DNA of 16,394 bases from CAZMGD01 sp964565705. GTDB lineage: Bacteria; Actinomycetota; Acidimicrobiia; Acidimicrobiales; Ilumatobacteraceae. Below the pieces are notes generated by a model. That model worked only from the letters and a program-made list of their open reading frames with translations, ran no database searches and was not told where the DNA came from. Below, piece after piece: positions 1 to 7,276 of this stretch (positions are counted from its first letter, which is position 1; each line of letters begins with the position of its first letter). The translations under genes were made by a program, and so were the position numbers. The stretch covers positions 1-16,394 of the forward strand of contig CAZMGD010000098.1 of assembly GCA_964565705.1 (NCBI GenBank). The letters run 5' to 3'.

Positions 1-1108
1 CGAGGTAGGAGAAGTTCCGGCCCTGGAGCAGCGGGTCGTTGGTGAAGTCGACGCCCGGCACGACGTTCTGGGTGCAGAACGCCACCTGCTCGGTCTCGGC
101 GAAGAAGCTGTCGACCACGCGGTCCAGCACGAGCCGGCCGATGGGCTCGACCGGGAGGACCTCCTCGGGGATCAGCTTCGTGGCGTCGAGGACGTCGAAG
201 TCGAACCGATCGGCGAAGCGGTCGTCGAACGACTGGATGCCGAGCTCCCAGCTCGGGAGGTCGCCCTGGCCGATGGCATCCCAGAGGTCCCGCCGGTGGA
301 AGTCGGGGTCGGCGCCGTTGATCTTCACGGCCTCGTCCCACAGCACCGACTGCAGGCCGGCCAGTGGCTTCCAGTGGAACTTGACGAACCGCGCCTTGCC
401 CTGCTTGTCGACGAAGCGGAACGTGTGGACGCCGAAGCCCTCCATGAACCGGAACGAGCGCGGGATCGCACGGTCGGACATCACCCACATGAGCATGTGC
501 GTCGACTCGGGCATCAGCGACACGAAGTCCCAGAAGTTGTCGTGGGCAGACTGGGCCTGGGGGAACCCGCGGTCCGGCGCTGCCTTCACGGAATGGACCA
601 GGTCGGGGAACTTGATCGCATCCTGGATGAAGAACACGGGGATGTTGTTGCCGACGATGTCCCAGTTGCCCTCCTTCGTGTAGAGCTTCACGGCGAAGCC
701 GCGAACGTCGCGCGCCAGGTCGGCCGAGCCCTGACTCCCGGCGACCGTCGAGAAGCGGACGAAGGCCGGCGTGCGCTCGCCCGGCCGCTGGAACAGGTCG
801 GCCTTCGTCAGCGATCGCAGCGACTTGTAGTTCTCGAAGTAGCCGTGGGCGCCGTAGCCGCGTGCGTGCACGACGCGCTCGGGGATCCGCTCGTGGTCGA
901 AGTGGAAGATCTTCTCCCGGAAGTGCATGTCCTCCATCGCCAGCGGACCGCGTTCGCCGATGCGCAGTGAGTTCTGGTCGTCGGCGACGGGCAGGCCTTG
1001 CTGCGTCGTCAGCACGTCGCCGCGACCCGCGACCTGATGCACCTCGCCGCCGTCGCCCACCTCGTCTCGAGCCGAACGACCTGACGTCGGATGCTTGCGA
1101 TTCGCCAT
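1..1108 (-). CDS. katE: Haem catalase, large-subunit (KatE/HPII) type; C-terminus beyond window
   Basis: Breaks down hydrogen peroxide to water and oxygen in the cytoplasm. The 369 visible residues cover most of the catalase barrel. The distal haem histidine lies in VVHARGYGAHGYF (His81). The catalytic asparagine lies in VGNNIPVFFIQD (Asn154/155). The proximal tyrosine sits in RNFSYL (Tyr368), where catalases carry R-x-F-S-Y-x-DTQ, so the window ends right at the haem ligand. Motifs such as DDQNSLR, HFDHERIPERVVHAR and DFHRRDLWDAI resemble the large-subunit clade of E. coli HPII more than small-subunit catalases. If so, a C-terminal flavodoxin/amidotransferase-like domain should follow outside the window. 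The ATG start is backed by a GGAGGA ribosome site five bases upstream. The clade, and so the symbol, is less certain than the catalase call. Confidence 0.93.
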   Translation of the reverse strand, partial: MANRKHPTSGRSARDEVGDGGEVHQVAGRGDVLTTQQGLPVADDQNSLRIGERGPLAMEDMHFREKIFHFDHERIPERVVHARGYGAHGYFENYKSLRSLTKADLFQRPGERTPAFVRFSTVAGSQGSADLARDVRGFAVKLYTKEGNWDIVGNNIPVFFIQDAIKFPDLVHSVKAAPDRGFPQAQSAHDNFWDFVSLMPESTHMLMWVMSDRAIPRSFRFMEGFGVHTFRFVDKQGKARFVKFHWKPLAGLQSVLWDEAVKINGADPDFHRRDLWDAIGQGDLPSWELGIQSFDDRFADRFDFDVLDATKLIPEEVLPVEPIGRLVLDRVVDSFFAETEQVAFCTQNVVPGVDFTNDPLLQGRNFSYL

Positions 1109-1113
1109 GGGTT

Positions 1114-1119
1114 TCCTCC
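1114..1119 (-). promoter_or_regulatory. Ribosome binding site of the catalase gene
   Basis: GGAGGA on the minus strand, five bases before the ATG. It fixes the catalase start at 1108, which leaves about 80 residues before the distal histidine. Confidence 0.8.
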
Positions 1120-1129
1120 GGACGCGTCG

Positions 1130-1144
1130 GGCAGGTCACCTGCC
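1130..1144. promoter_or_regulatory. Perfect 7-1-7 palindrome in the catalase leader
   Basis: GGCAGGT-C-ACCTGCC is a perfect inverted repeat ending 21 bases before the catalase ATG. It could be an operator for a peroxide- or redox-responsive regulator, or a small leader hairpin. It resembles no operator I recognise with certainty. The surrounding 200-base divergent spacer (1109-1308) also holds the 5-1-5 repeat CCCGG-A-CCGGG at 1162-1172, which is less telling in DNA this rich in GC. I found no convincing catalase promoter hexamers. Confidence 0.4.
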
Positions 1145-1260
1145 TCGCTGACCGCACGTCCCCCGGACCGGGCGTCCACAAACGCCGGGTCAGCCGCCGG
1201 TTGACGGAGCCGTCGCGCTAGGTTCGGGCTGTGAAGCTGCCCACCCCAGGCGACCGGACG

Positions 1261-1272
1261 TTGACATAGCAT
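1261..1272 (+). promoter_or_regulatory. Weak promoter candidate for the regulator/transporter operon
   Basis: TTGACATAGCAT holds a perfect -35 hexamer (TTGACA, 1261-1266) directly followed by a -10-like TAGCAT (1267-1272). Neither has a good partner at normal spacing, so only one of the two can be used. It lies 36 bases before the GTG start of the LuxR-type regulator and is the most AT-rich part of the spacer. Confidence 0.25.
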
Positions 1273-1295
1273 GCGCCGCGAGCGACTGCATCTCT

Positions 1296-1300
1296 GAGGG
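1296..1300 (+). promoter_or_regulatory. Ribosome binding site deciding the GTG start of the regulator
   Basis: GAGGG lies eight bases before the GTG at 1309. It supports that GTG, rather than a later codon, as the start of the MalT-like regulator. Confidence 0.6.
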
Positions 1301-1308
1301 AACCTGCC

Positions 1309-3906
1309 GTGGGCACGACCAGCAGCTCCCAGGAAGATCGACGACGGAACGCCTCACCGCTGCTGCGCTCGAAGCTGCGGCGGCCGAGGGTGCCCGCGTA
1401 CTTCGTGGTTCGACCGCGCCTCGAAGCGGTGCTCTCCACGGTCGTCGCCCGGCCGCTGACGCTGGTGGTCGCACCCGCGGGGTCCGGCAAGACCCAGCTG
1501 CTGTCGCACTGGGCGGCCCACACCGGGCTGCCCGTCGCTTGGCTGTCGCTCGAGGAGATCGACGACCAACCGGCGATGCTCTGGACGGGGGTCATCGCCG
1601 CGCTCGACCAACTGGCGCCGGCGAGCGGTGACGTCGCTCGCGATCTGATGACCGGCGGCGCACCGGTCGACGAGGTGGTGAGCGCGCTGCTCGACGGGCT
1701 CGAGAACGTCGCCGTGGAGGATGCCGTGCTCGTGCTCGACGACCTCCACCACGTCAAGGATCCGTCGTCGACTGGCTCGCTCGCCGTGTTCCTCCAGCAC
1801 CTGCCGAGCTGGCTGCACGTCGTGGTTGCCAGCCGAACCGAGCCCTCCCTGCCGCTCGATCGTCTCCGCGTTCGCGATCAGGTCACCGAGGTTCGCTTCG
1901 CGGAGCTCCGGTTCACCCATGACGAGGCCCGTGACGTCCTCGGCCGCCTCGCCCCCGACGCGTCGGATGAAGAGCTCGCGATCTCGGCCGTGAGCACCGA
2001 CGGGTGGGCTGCGGGGGTGCAACTCGCCGCCCTGTCGGCACGATACGCGCGAGCCCGGTTGGCGCCGGTCGGGCGCTTGGAGACCAGCCGGCTCACGGAG
2101 GACTACGTCTGGCACGAGGTGCTGGCGAACGGCGATGCAGAGATCGTCGACGTGCTGCTCGCCGTATCCGTCGTCGACCGGGTCAGCACGGCGCTGGCGG
2201 CAGCGATCACGGAACGGCCCGACGCCGGCGAGTTGCTCGCTCGAGGGGAAGCACAGGGCCTGTTCGTGTTCCGGCTGAGTCCCGATGGCTGGTTCCGCAT
2301 CCATCCCCTCGTGCGCGAGCAACTGCGCAGCGAGCTCGTCCGCTCGGGTCGGCATCAGGTGTACCACGAGCGCGCCGCTCGATGGTTCGAGGGCGCGGGC
2401 GAGACCGTCGACGCGCTGGCCCAATGGCTCGAGGCAGGACGGCAGCGCGAGGCGCTGCGTCTCGTCGCCGCCAGGTCGACGGAGCTGTACGACCAAGGTC
2501 GGGAGGCGATCATCGCCCAGACGCTCGAGGCGATCCCCCGCGAGGTCGCGGCGACCGACGTTCCCGCCCTGATCGACTTCTCCGTGAGTCACATCCTCGG
2601 CCCGCGAGATCGGTTCGTCGAGACGGTTCGCGACGTCGTGTGGCACGCCGATCGCGACGAACACGACCATTCGGGGTCCGTCGATGCGCTCCAGGCGATC
2701 TCGCTGACGATGTCGGGGGACTGGACGGCCGGCAACGACGCCGCGAACCGCTCGATCGCGACGCTGGGCCGGAGCTGGTGGCACGATCCAGCGGGGCGCT
2801 TCGCATGGAACACCGCTGCGCGCGGCGTCGCGCTGTCGGAGCGCTGGGACGACGACGACCGCTTCGTGCGCGACGCGACCATCGCCATGAGCCGCGACCC
2901 GCGCCGCGGCATCTCGCTCGAGGGCATCCGGGCGCTCGGTCACGCGCTCGCCGGGCGTCCGGTGGACGCCCTCCGGGTCGCCGCCGGCATTCGTCCGGCT
3001 GCGCCCGCGATGTCGATCCTGCGCGTGGAGCTGGCGTTGGCCGAGTCGCTCGCGCTCCTCGAGCTCTCCGAGGGCGATCGCGCTCGGGCCGCGTTGCACA
3101 CGATCGCCGAGCATCCAGACGATCCCAGGCTGTTCGCTCCGGTTGGCGCGTTGCTGGCGCTCACCGGGGCGGCGGTCGCCGAGGGCGATGCGGATGCCGC
3201 GGCGAGCGCGCTCGAGCGGGCTGAAGATCTCACCGCGTCCGCAGGTCCCGACCTGCGGGGCTGGGTGAGCACGCGGGCCACGTCGGTCGCCATCCTGAGC
3301 GGCGACATCGGTGAAGCCCGGCGCCGGGCCAGCACGGTGACCGACCCGTTCTGGGGGCCCGTGAGCCAGGCCCGGATCGAGCTCGCGGTCGGTGATCGAA
3401 CGTCGGCCGCCGCCGCGCTGGTGCTCGCGGTGCCGCGCTGCCCACGCCACCACGTGACGCTCCATCTCCTGGAAGCGCGTGCGGCCTCGGCGCCCGACGA
3501 CGTGGTCGAGTTGGCGGCGCGGGCTGCCGAGCTGGCGAGCGAGCACGGGATGCTCCAGACCGTCGTCGCCGACGGACGCGAGCTGGTGCACGCGTTCGAA
3601 CGCGCCGCGTGGCGGGTGCCGGAGGAGTGGCTCCACCGCCTGCGTCTCGCGATGGCCCCTCCTCGGGTCGGTGCTCGGCTGCCGACACCGGACCTGCCCG
3701 AACACCTCACCGATCGCGAGCGCGACGTGCTGCGGCTGCTGCCGAGTCGGCTGACGATCGCCGAGATCGCCAAGGAGCTGTACGTGTCGGTGAACACCGT
3801 GAAGTTCCACCTTCGCGTCATCTATCGCAAGCTCGGGGTGAACAGCCGAGAGGAGGCGGCCGTCGTGGCTCGTTCGCTGACGCTGTCGCCCGCGGCATCT
3901 CGCTGA
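1309..3906 (+). CDS. MalT-like (LAL) ATP-dependent LuxR-family transcriptional regulator
   Basis: An 865-residue STAND-type signal-transducing ATPase with a C-terminal DNA-binding domain, close to the length of MalT. A Walker A motif (APAGSGKT, residues 55-62) and a Walker B motif (LVLDDLHHV, 141-149) mark the N-terminal ATPase. A long helical middle region rich in alanine, leucine and arginine (about 350-780) looks like the TPR-like sensor domain of the family. The LuxR helix-turn-helix runs from LTDRERDVL to the end (about 800-850), with the recognition helix around SVNTVKFHL. In the known family, ATP and a small inducer drive oligomerisation on target promoters. The gene lies 15 bases upstream of a peptide-type ABC importer and in the same direction, so it probably controls that importer and may sense its substrate. 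The inducer cannot be read from the sequence. Confidence 0.9.
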   Translation: MGTTSSSQEDRRRNASPLLRSKLRRPRVPAYFVVRPRLEAVLSTVVARPLTLVVAPAGSGKTQLLSHWAAHTGLPVAWLSLEEIDDQPAMLWTGVIAALDQLAPASGDVARDLMTGGAPVDEVVSALLDGLENVAVEDAVLVLDDLHHVKDPSSTGSLAVFLQHLPSWLHVVVASRTEPSLPLDRLRVRDQVTEVRFAELRFTHDEARDVLGRLAPDASDEELAISAVSTDGWAAGVQLAALSARYARARLAPVGRLETSRLTEDYVWHEVLANGDAEIVDVLLAVSVVDRVSTALAAAITERPDAGELLARGEAQGLFVFRLSPDGWFRIHPLVREQLRSELVRSGRHQVYHERAARWFEGAGETVDALAQWLEAGRQREALRLVAARSTELYDQGREAIIAQTLEAIPREVAATDVPALIDFSVSHILGPRDRFVETVRDVVWHADRDEHDHSGSVDALQAISLTMSGDWTAGNDAANRSIATLGRSWWHDPAGRFAWNTAARGVALSERWDDDDRFVRDATIAMSRDPRRGISLEGIRALGHALAGRPVDALRVAAGIRPAAPAMSILRVELALAESLALLELSEGDRARAALHTIAEHPDDPRLFAPVGALLALTGAAVAEGDADAAASALERAEDLTASAGPDLRGWVSTRATSVAILSGDIGEARRRASTVTDPFWGPVSQARIELAVGDRTSAAAALVLAVPRCPRHHVTLHLLEARAASAPDDVVELAARAAELASEHGMLQTVVADGRELVHAFERAAWRVPEEWLHRLRLAMAPPRVGARLPTPDLPEHLTDRERDVLRLLPSRLTIAEIAKELYVSVNTVKFHLRVIYRKLGVNSREEAAVVARSLTLSPAASR

Positions 3907-3910
3907 CCCC

Positions 3911-3916
3911 GAGGAG
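3911..3916 (+). promoter_or_regulatory. Ribosome binding site of the substrate-binding protein
   Basis: GAGGAG lies five bases before the ATG at 3922, inside the 15-base gap after the regulator stop codon. The gap has no room for a separate promoter, so the regulator and transporter genes are probably co-transcribed. Confidence 0.75.
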
Positions 3917-3921
3917 TCCAG

Positions 3922-5517
3922 ATGGATCTGTCCCGGCGCCAGCTGCTGCTCGCTGGACTGTCGATCGGTCTCGGTGCGTGCGCGAGCGGCGGCGGATCGA
4001 CGTCCGGGCGCCCGGGCGCGGGGCCCGCACCGGGGCGGTCGGTGCCGATCCGCACGGGGGGCACCCTCCGGGTCGGGATCGTCGGCGACACGAACGATCT
4101 CGTCGACGGTCAGTACATCAGGACCAAGACCGACATCGCCAGGCTCGTCGCCGGCTGGGAGTCGCTCGCGACCTACGACGAGGCGTTCGTCGTCACGCTC
4201 GATGGCGGCCTCGCCGAGTCGGTCGAGTCGTCGTCGCCCGACCACTACGTGATCCGCGTCCGCGACGGCATCGAGTTCCACGACGGCAAGACGCTCGACG
4301 CGAACGACGTCGTGTACTCGTTCCGGCGGGCGATCGATCCCGCACTCGGCGTCCAGCCCGCGCTCGCCGCGTTGCTGCCAGCGAGCGGCATCACCAAGCT
4401 GGATCAGCGCACGGTGGCGATCCAACTGAACCAGCCGGCGGTCACGTTCCCCGATCTCCTCGCCCTCTACGTGTTCGGCATGGTGCCCGACGGGTACTCC
4501 CGCGATGATCCGTCCCAGATCGGCACCGGCCCGTTCAAGTTGACCAGCTTCACGCCGGGCATCGAGAGCCGCCACGTCCGGCACGACAACTACTGGCAGG
4601 GCGGGCGTCCCTACCTCGACGAGGTGCAGATCATCGACTTCGTCGACAGCACGGCGCTGGTCAACGCCCTGCTCGCCGGTCAGGTCGACTGCATCTGCGA
4701 CGTGCCGTTCGCACAGGTCGGCGCCGTCGCCGAGCAGGACGGGGTCGCTGTCCTCGAGTCAGCCGGAGGCACGTGGCTGCCGCTGACGATGGCCGTCGAC
4801 GAAGCGCCGTTCGACGACCCGCGCGTGCGTCAGGCCTTCCGGCTCATCGTGGACCGCGACGAGATGGTCGAACGTGTGCTGTCCGGACACGGCCGCGTCG
4901 CCAACGACCTGTACGCGCCGCTCGACCCGTGCTACCTCGCCGACCTCCCGCAGCGCACCCGCGATCTCGAACGTGCCCGGGTACTGCTCGAACAAGCCGG
5001 TCACACCGACCTCGAGGTCGACCTCTTCGCCCCGAACGACATCGGTGGTCTCGCCGAGACGGCGATGGTGTTCGCCGACCACGCCAAGGGCGCTGGCGTC
5101 ACCGTGAACGTGCGGATCCTGCCCGGCGCGGAGTACTGGGGCGCGGACTACTGCCGCCGTGCGTTCGCCACCGGCTTCTGGGGCACGCGCGCCTACCTCC
5201 CCCAGGTCCCGCTCAGCAGCCTCCACGACGCGGTGTACCCCGAGACGCACTGGCCGCCGGCCGGCAGCGACTTCGCCGCCACCTATCTCGAGGCGATCGC
5301 CACGACCGACGACGACGCCCGATGCCGCCTGGTTCGGCAGATGCAGGAGGAGGAGCATCGCGACGGGGGCAACATCATCGCCTTCTTCAGCAACCTCGTC
5401 GATGCCCACCGGGACGCGGTGCGCGGTCTCGTCGCTCGTCCCAACGTCCTCAACCTCGACCACTTCGGGCGCGGTTTCCAGAACATCTGGCTCGACGAGG
5501 ACGTGGACGGAACGTGA
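3922..5517 (+). CDS. ABC importer substrate-binding lipoprotein, SBP_bac_5 (peptide/nickel/opine type)
   Basis: Extracytoplasmic solute receptor of a Dpp/Opp-type importer, 531 residues. The N-terminus carries a twin-arginine motif (SRRQLLL, residues 4-10) and then a lipobox (LGAC, Cys20 as the lipidated residue). It is therefore probably exported folded by Tat and anchored to the outer face of the membrane. A low-complexity Gly/Ser/Pro linker follows. The family fold starts near residue 45, with landmarks such as DGIEFHDGKTLDANDVVYSFRR and DDPSQIGTGPFKL. Family members bind oligopeptides, dipeptides, nickel chelates or sugars, and the ligand here is unknown. The next gene overlaps its last four bases. 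Family assignment is secure; specificity is not. Confidence 0.93.
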   Translation: MDLSRRQLLLAGLSIGLGACASGGGSTSGRPGAGPAPGRSVPIRTGGTLRVGIVGDTNDLVDGQYIRTKTDIARLVAGWESLATYDEAFVVTLDGGLAESVESSSPDHYVIRVRDGIEFHDGKTLDANDVVYSFRRAIDPALGVQPALAALLPASGITKLDQRTVAIQLNQPAVTFPDLLALYVFGMVPDGYSRDDPSQIGTGPFKLTSFTPGIESRHVRHDNYWQGGRPYLDEVQIIDFVDSTALVNALLAGQVDCICDVPFAQVGAVAEQDGVAVLESAGGTWLPLTMAVDEAPFDDPRVRQAFRLIVDRDEMVERVLSGHGRVANDLYAPLDPCYLADLPQRTRDLERARVLLEQAGHTDLEVDLFAPNDIGGLAETAMVFADHAKGAGVTVNVRILPGAEYWGADYCRRAFATGFWGTRAYLPQVPLSSLHDAVYPETHWPPAGSDFAATYLEAIATTDDDARCRLVRQMQEEEHRDGGNIIAFFSNLVDAHRDAVRGLVARPNVLNLDHFGRGFQNIWLDEDVDGT

Positions 5518-6473
5518 CGATCGCCCGATTCGTGATCCGCCGGCTCGCCCTCGGCGCGTTCACGCTGCTCGCGGTCTCGATCATCGTGTTCCTGCTCACC
5601 CAAGCGCTCGGTGACCCGGCGACCGCCGTGCTCGGCAGGGACGCGCACCAGCCGGCGTTGCTGGCCGCCAAGCGGTCAGAGCTCGGTCTGGAGCGACCGT
5701 TGCCCGCCCAGTACTGGGAGTGGTTGCGAGGTGCCGTCAGCGGAGATGTCGGGACCTCGTACGCCAGTGGCCGCCCGATCTGGCCGGACCTCGTCGACCG
5801 CGCCCAGAACTCGCTGGTGCTCATGGCGGCCGCCGCGCTGATCGCCATCCCCGTCGCGCTGATCGTCGGCGTGCACGCCGCACGTCGCCGCGATCGCAGC
5901 TTCGATCACGGTGCGAGCACCGTTGCCCTTGTCCTGACGGCGATCCCGGAGTTCGTGCTGGCCACGGGGCTCGTCGCCCTGTTCGCCGTGGGGGTGTTCC
6001 ACGTGCTCCCCGCCGTGTCGTCGGTCCGCGGCGACACCCGGCCGTGGGACGACCTCGCCGGCATGGTGCTGCCGACGGTGACGCTCGCTCTCGCCGCCGT
6101 GCCCTACGTCCTTCGTGCGACCCGGGCGTCGATGATCGAGGTGCTGGAGAGCGACTACGTCGAGATGGCGGCGCTCAACGGGCTCGACGACCGCGCGATC
6201 GCGTGGCGTCAGGCGTTCCCGAACGCGGTCGGCCCGATCCTCCAGGTGATCGCCCTCAGCATCGCGTTCATGGCTGGCGGCGGCGTCGTCGTCGAGCAGG
6301 TCTTCGGGTACCCCGGGGTGGGGTCGGCGCTCGTCGAGGCCGTCTCGTCGCACGATGTTCCGAAGGTGCAGGCCATCGCCCTGTTCGTCGCCGCGCTCTA
6401 CGTCGCGTGCAACACCCTCGCGGACATCGGCACCGTGCTCGTGACACCCCGCCTGCGGACGACGCTGCCGTGA
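5514..6473 (+). CDS. ABC importer permease, DppB/OppB family
   Basis: First membrane subunit of the importer, 319 residues, normal for this family. A transmembrane helix lies at about residues 11-31. After the periplasmic segment SGDVGTSYASGRPI come further helices (about 100-120, 136-162, 184-202, 240-262 and 284-310). The EAA-type cytoplasmic loop that docks on the ATPase is EMAALNGLDDRAIAWRQAF (about 217-235), ahead of the VFGYPGVGSALVEA region. The start is the GTG at 5514. It overlaps the stop of the binding-protein gene (GTGA), and no earlier in-frame start gives a sensible N-terminus. The overlap implies translational coupling. Confidence 0.92.
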   Translation: MTIARFVIRRLALGAFTLLAVSIIVFLLTQALGDPATAVLGRDAHQPALLAAKRSELGLERPLPAQYWEWLRGAVSGDVGTSYASGRPIWPDLVDRAQNSLVLMAAAALIAIPVALIVGVHAARRRDRSFDHGASTVALVLTAIPEFVLATGLVALFAVGVFHVLPAVSSVRGDTRPWDDLAGMVLPTVTLALAAVPYVLRATRASMIEVLESDYVEMAALNGLDDRAIAWRQAFPNAVGPILQVIALSIAFMAGGGVVVEQVFGYPGVGSALVEAVSSHDVPKVQAIALFVAALYVACNTLADIGTVLVTPRLRTTLP

Positions 6474-7276
6474 ACCGCCGCCGCGAGCTGTGGGTCGGTC
6501 TGGTGATCCTCGGCCTCGTCGTCGCGATCGCCGTGCTCGGGCCGCTGTTCGCGCCGCACGGCGAGACGGAGTACGTCGGGCGGCCGAACTCCGGCCGTCT
6601 CCACGGCGCGCCGTTCGGCACCGATCGCCTGGGACAGGATGTGTGGTCGCGATTCCTGCTCGGGGGCCGCTCGATCCTGCTCCACGCCACCGCCGCGACC
6701 GTGATCGGTGTGCTCGCCGGCGCGGCCATCGGTCTCATCGCCGCGCGTGCACGCGGCACGCTCGACGAGGTGCTGATGCGGGCGAACGACGTCCTGCTCG
6801 GGCTACCTGGCTTCCTCTTGGTCCTCGTCGCGATGACGACCGTCGGCCCGAAGTCGTGGCTGGTCATCGGGGCGGTCGCGATCACCGCCGCACCCCGCGT
6901 CGCCCGGGTGGCTCGGGGTGCCGCGGTCGCCGTCGTCGACCTCGACTTCGTTCGGGTCTCCGAGGCGACGGGCGAGTCGACGTGGCAGATCATCCGATCC
7001 GACGTGCTGCCAAACGTCCGAGCACCACTGCTCGTGGAGGCGAGCGTGCGCTTCGCCTACTCGATCGGCATCGTCGCGTCGCTCGCGTTCGTCGGGTTCA
7101 CGCCCGACGTCAACGCTGCCGACTGGGGCGTGATGATCCAGGAGAACCGGGCCGCGCTCGCGTTCCAGCCTTGGGGTGTCGTGCTGCCGGTCATCGCGAT
7201 CGCCGCGCTCGGCCTCGGGAGCGGGCTCGTCGCCGACGGTGTGGCGCGTGCCTCCTCGCGGCACAGGTCCGGATGA
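6470..7276 (+). CDS. ABC importer permease, DppC/OppC family
   Basis: Second membrane subunit, 268 residues. The N-terminal helix (about 8-28) is followed by the family signature FGTDRLGQDVWSR (49-61), a helix at about 70-92, and the EAA loop around SEATGESTWQIIRSDVLPNV (164-183). The last helix is at about 238-256. It is shorter at the N-terminus than many DppC proteins, which often carry 20-30 extra residues before the first helix. The GTG start overlaps the previous stop by four bases (GTGA), and its own stop overlaps the ATPase start (ATGA). The chain of overlaps indicates one complex made in fixed ratio. Confidence 0.92.
   Translation: MNRRRELWVGLVILGLVVAIAVLGPLFAPHGETEYVGRPNSGRLHGAPFGTDRLGQDVWSRFLLGGRSILLHATAATVIGVLAGAAIGLIAARARGTLDEVLMRANDVLLGLPGFLLVLVAMTTVGPKSWLVIGAVAITAAPRVARVARGAAVAVVDLDFVRVSEATGESTWQIIRSDVLPNVRAPLLVEASVRFAYSIGIVASLAFVGFTPDVNAADWGVMIQENRAALAFQPWGVVLPVIAIAALGLGSGLVADGVARASSRHRSG

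Noticed and set aside
39..970. Plus-strand frames opposite the catalase gene
   Set aside because: They lie antisense to conserved catalase motifs and have no ribosome sites or domains.
1201..1206. TTGACG as a -35 for the regulator gene
   Set aside because: No -10-like hexamer lies at 16-19 bases; TTGACG alone is expected by chance.
1354..4584. A 1,076-codon open frame on the minus strand opposite the regulator and binding-protein genes
   Set aside because: It is a GC-bias shadow: composition is Arg/Asp/Gly/His-rich with no recognisable domain, while the plus strand encodes two clear families with proper ribosome sites.
5676..6353. Minus-strand open frame opposite the first permease
   Set aside because: The translation is low-complexity and charged (Arg/His/Asp), and the plus strand holds a canonical permease.
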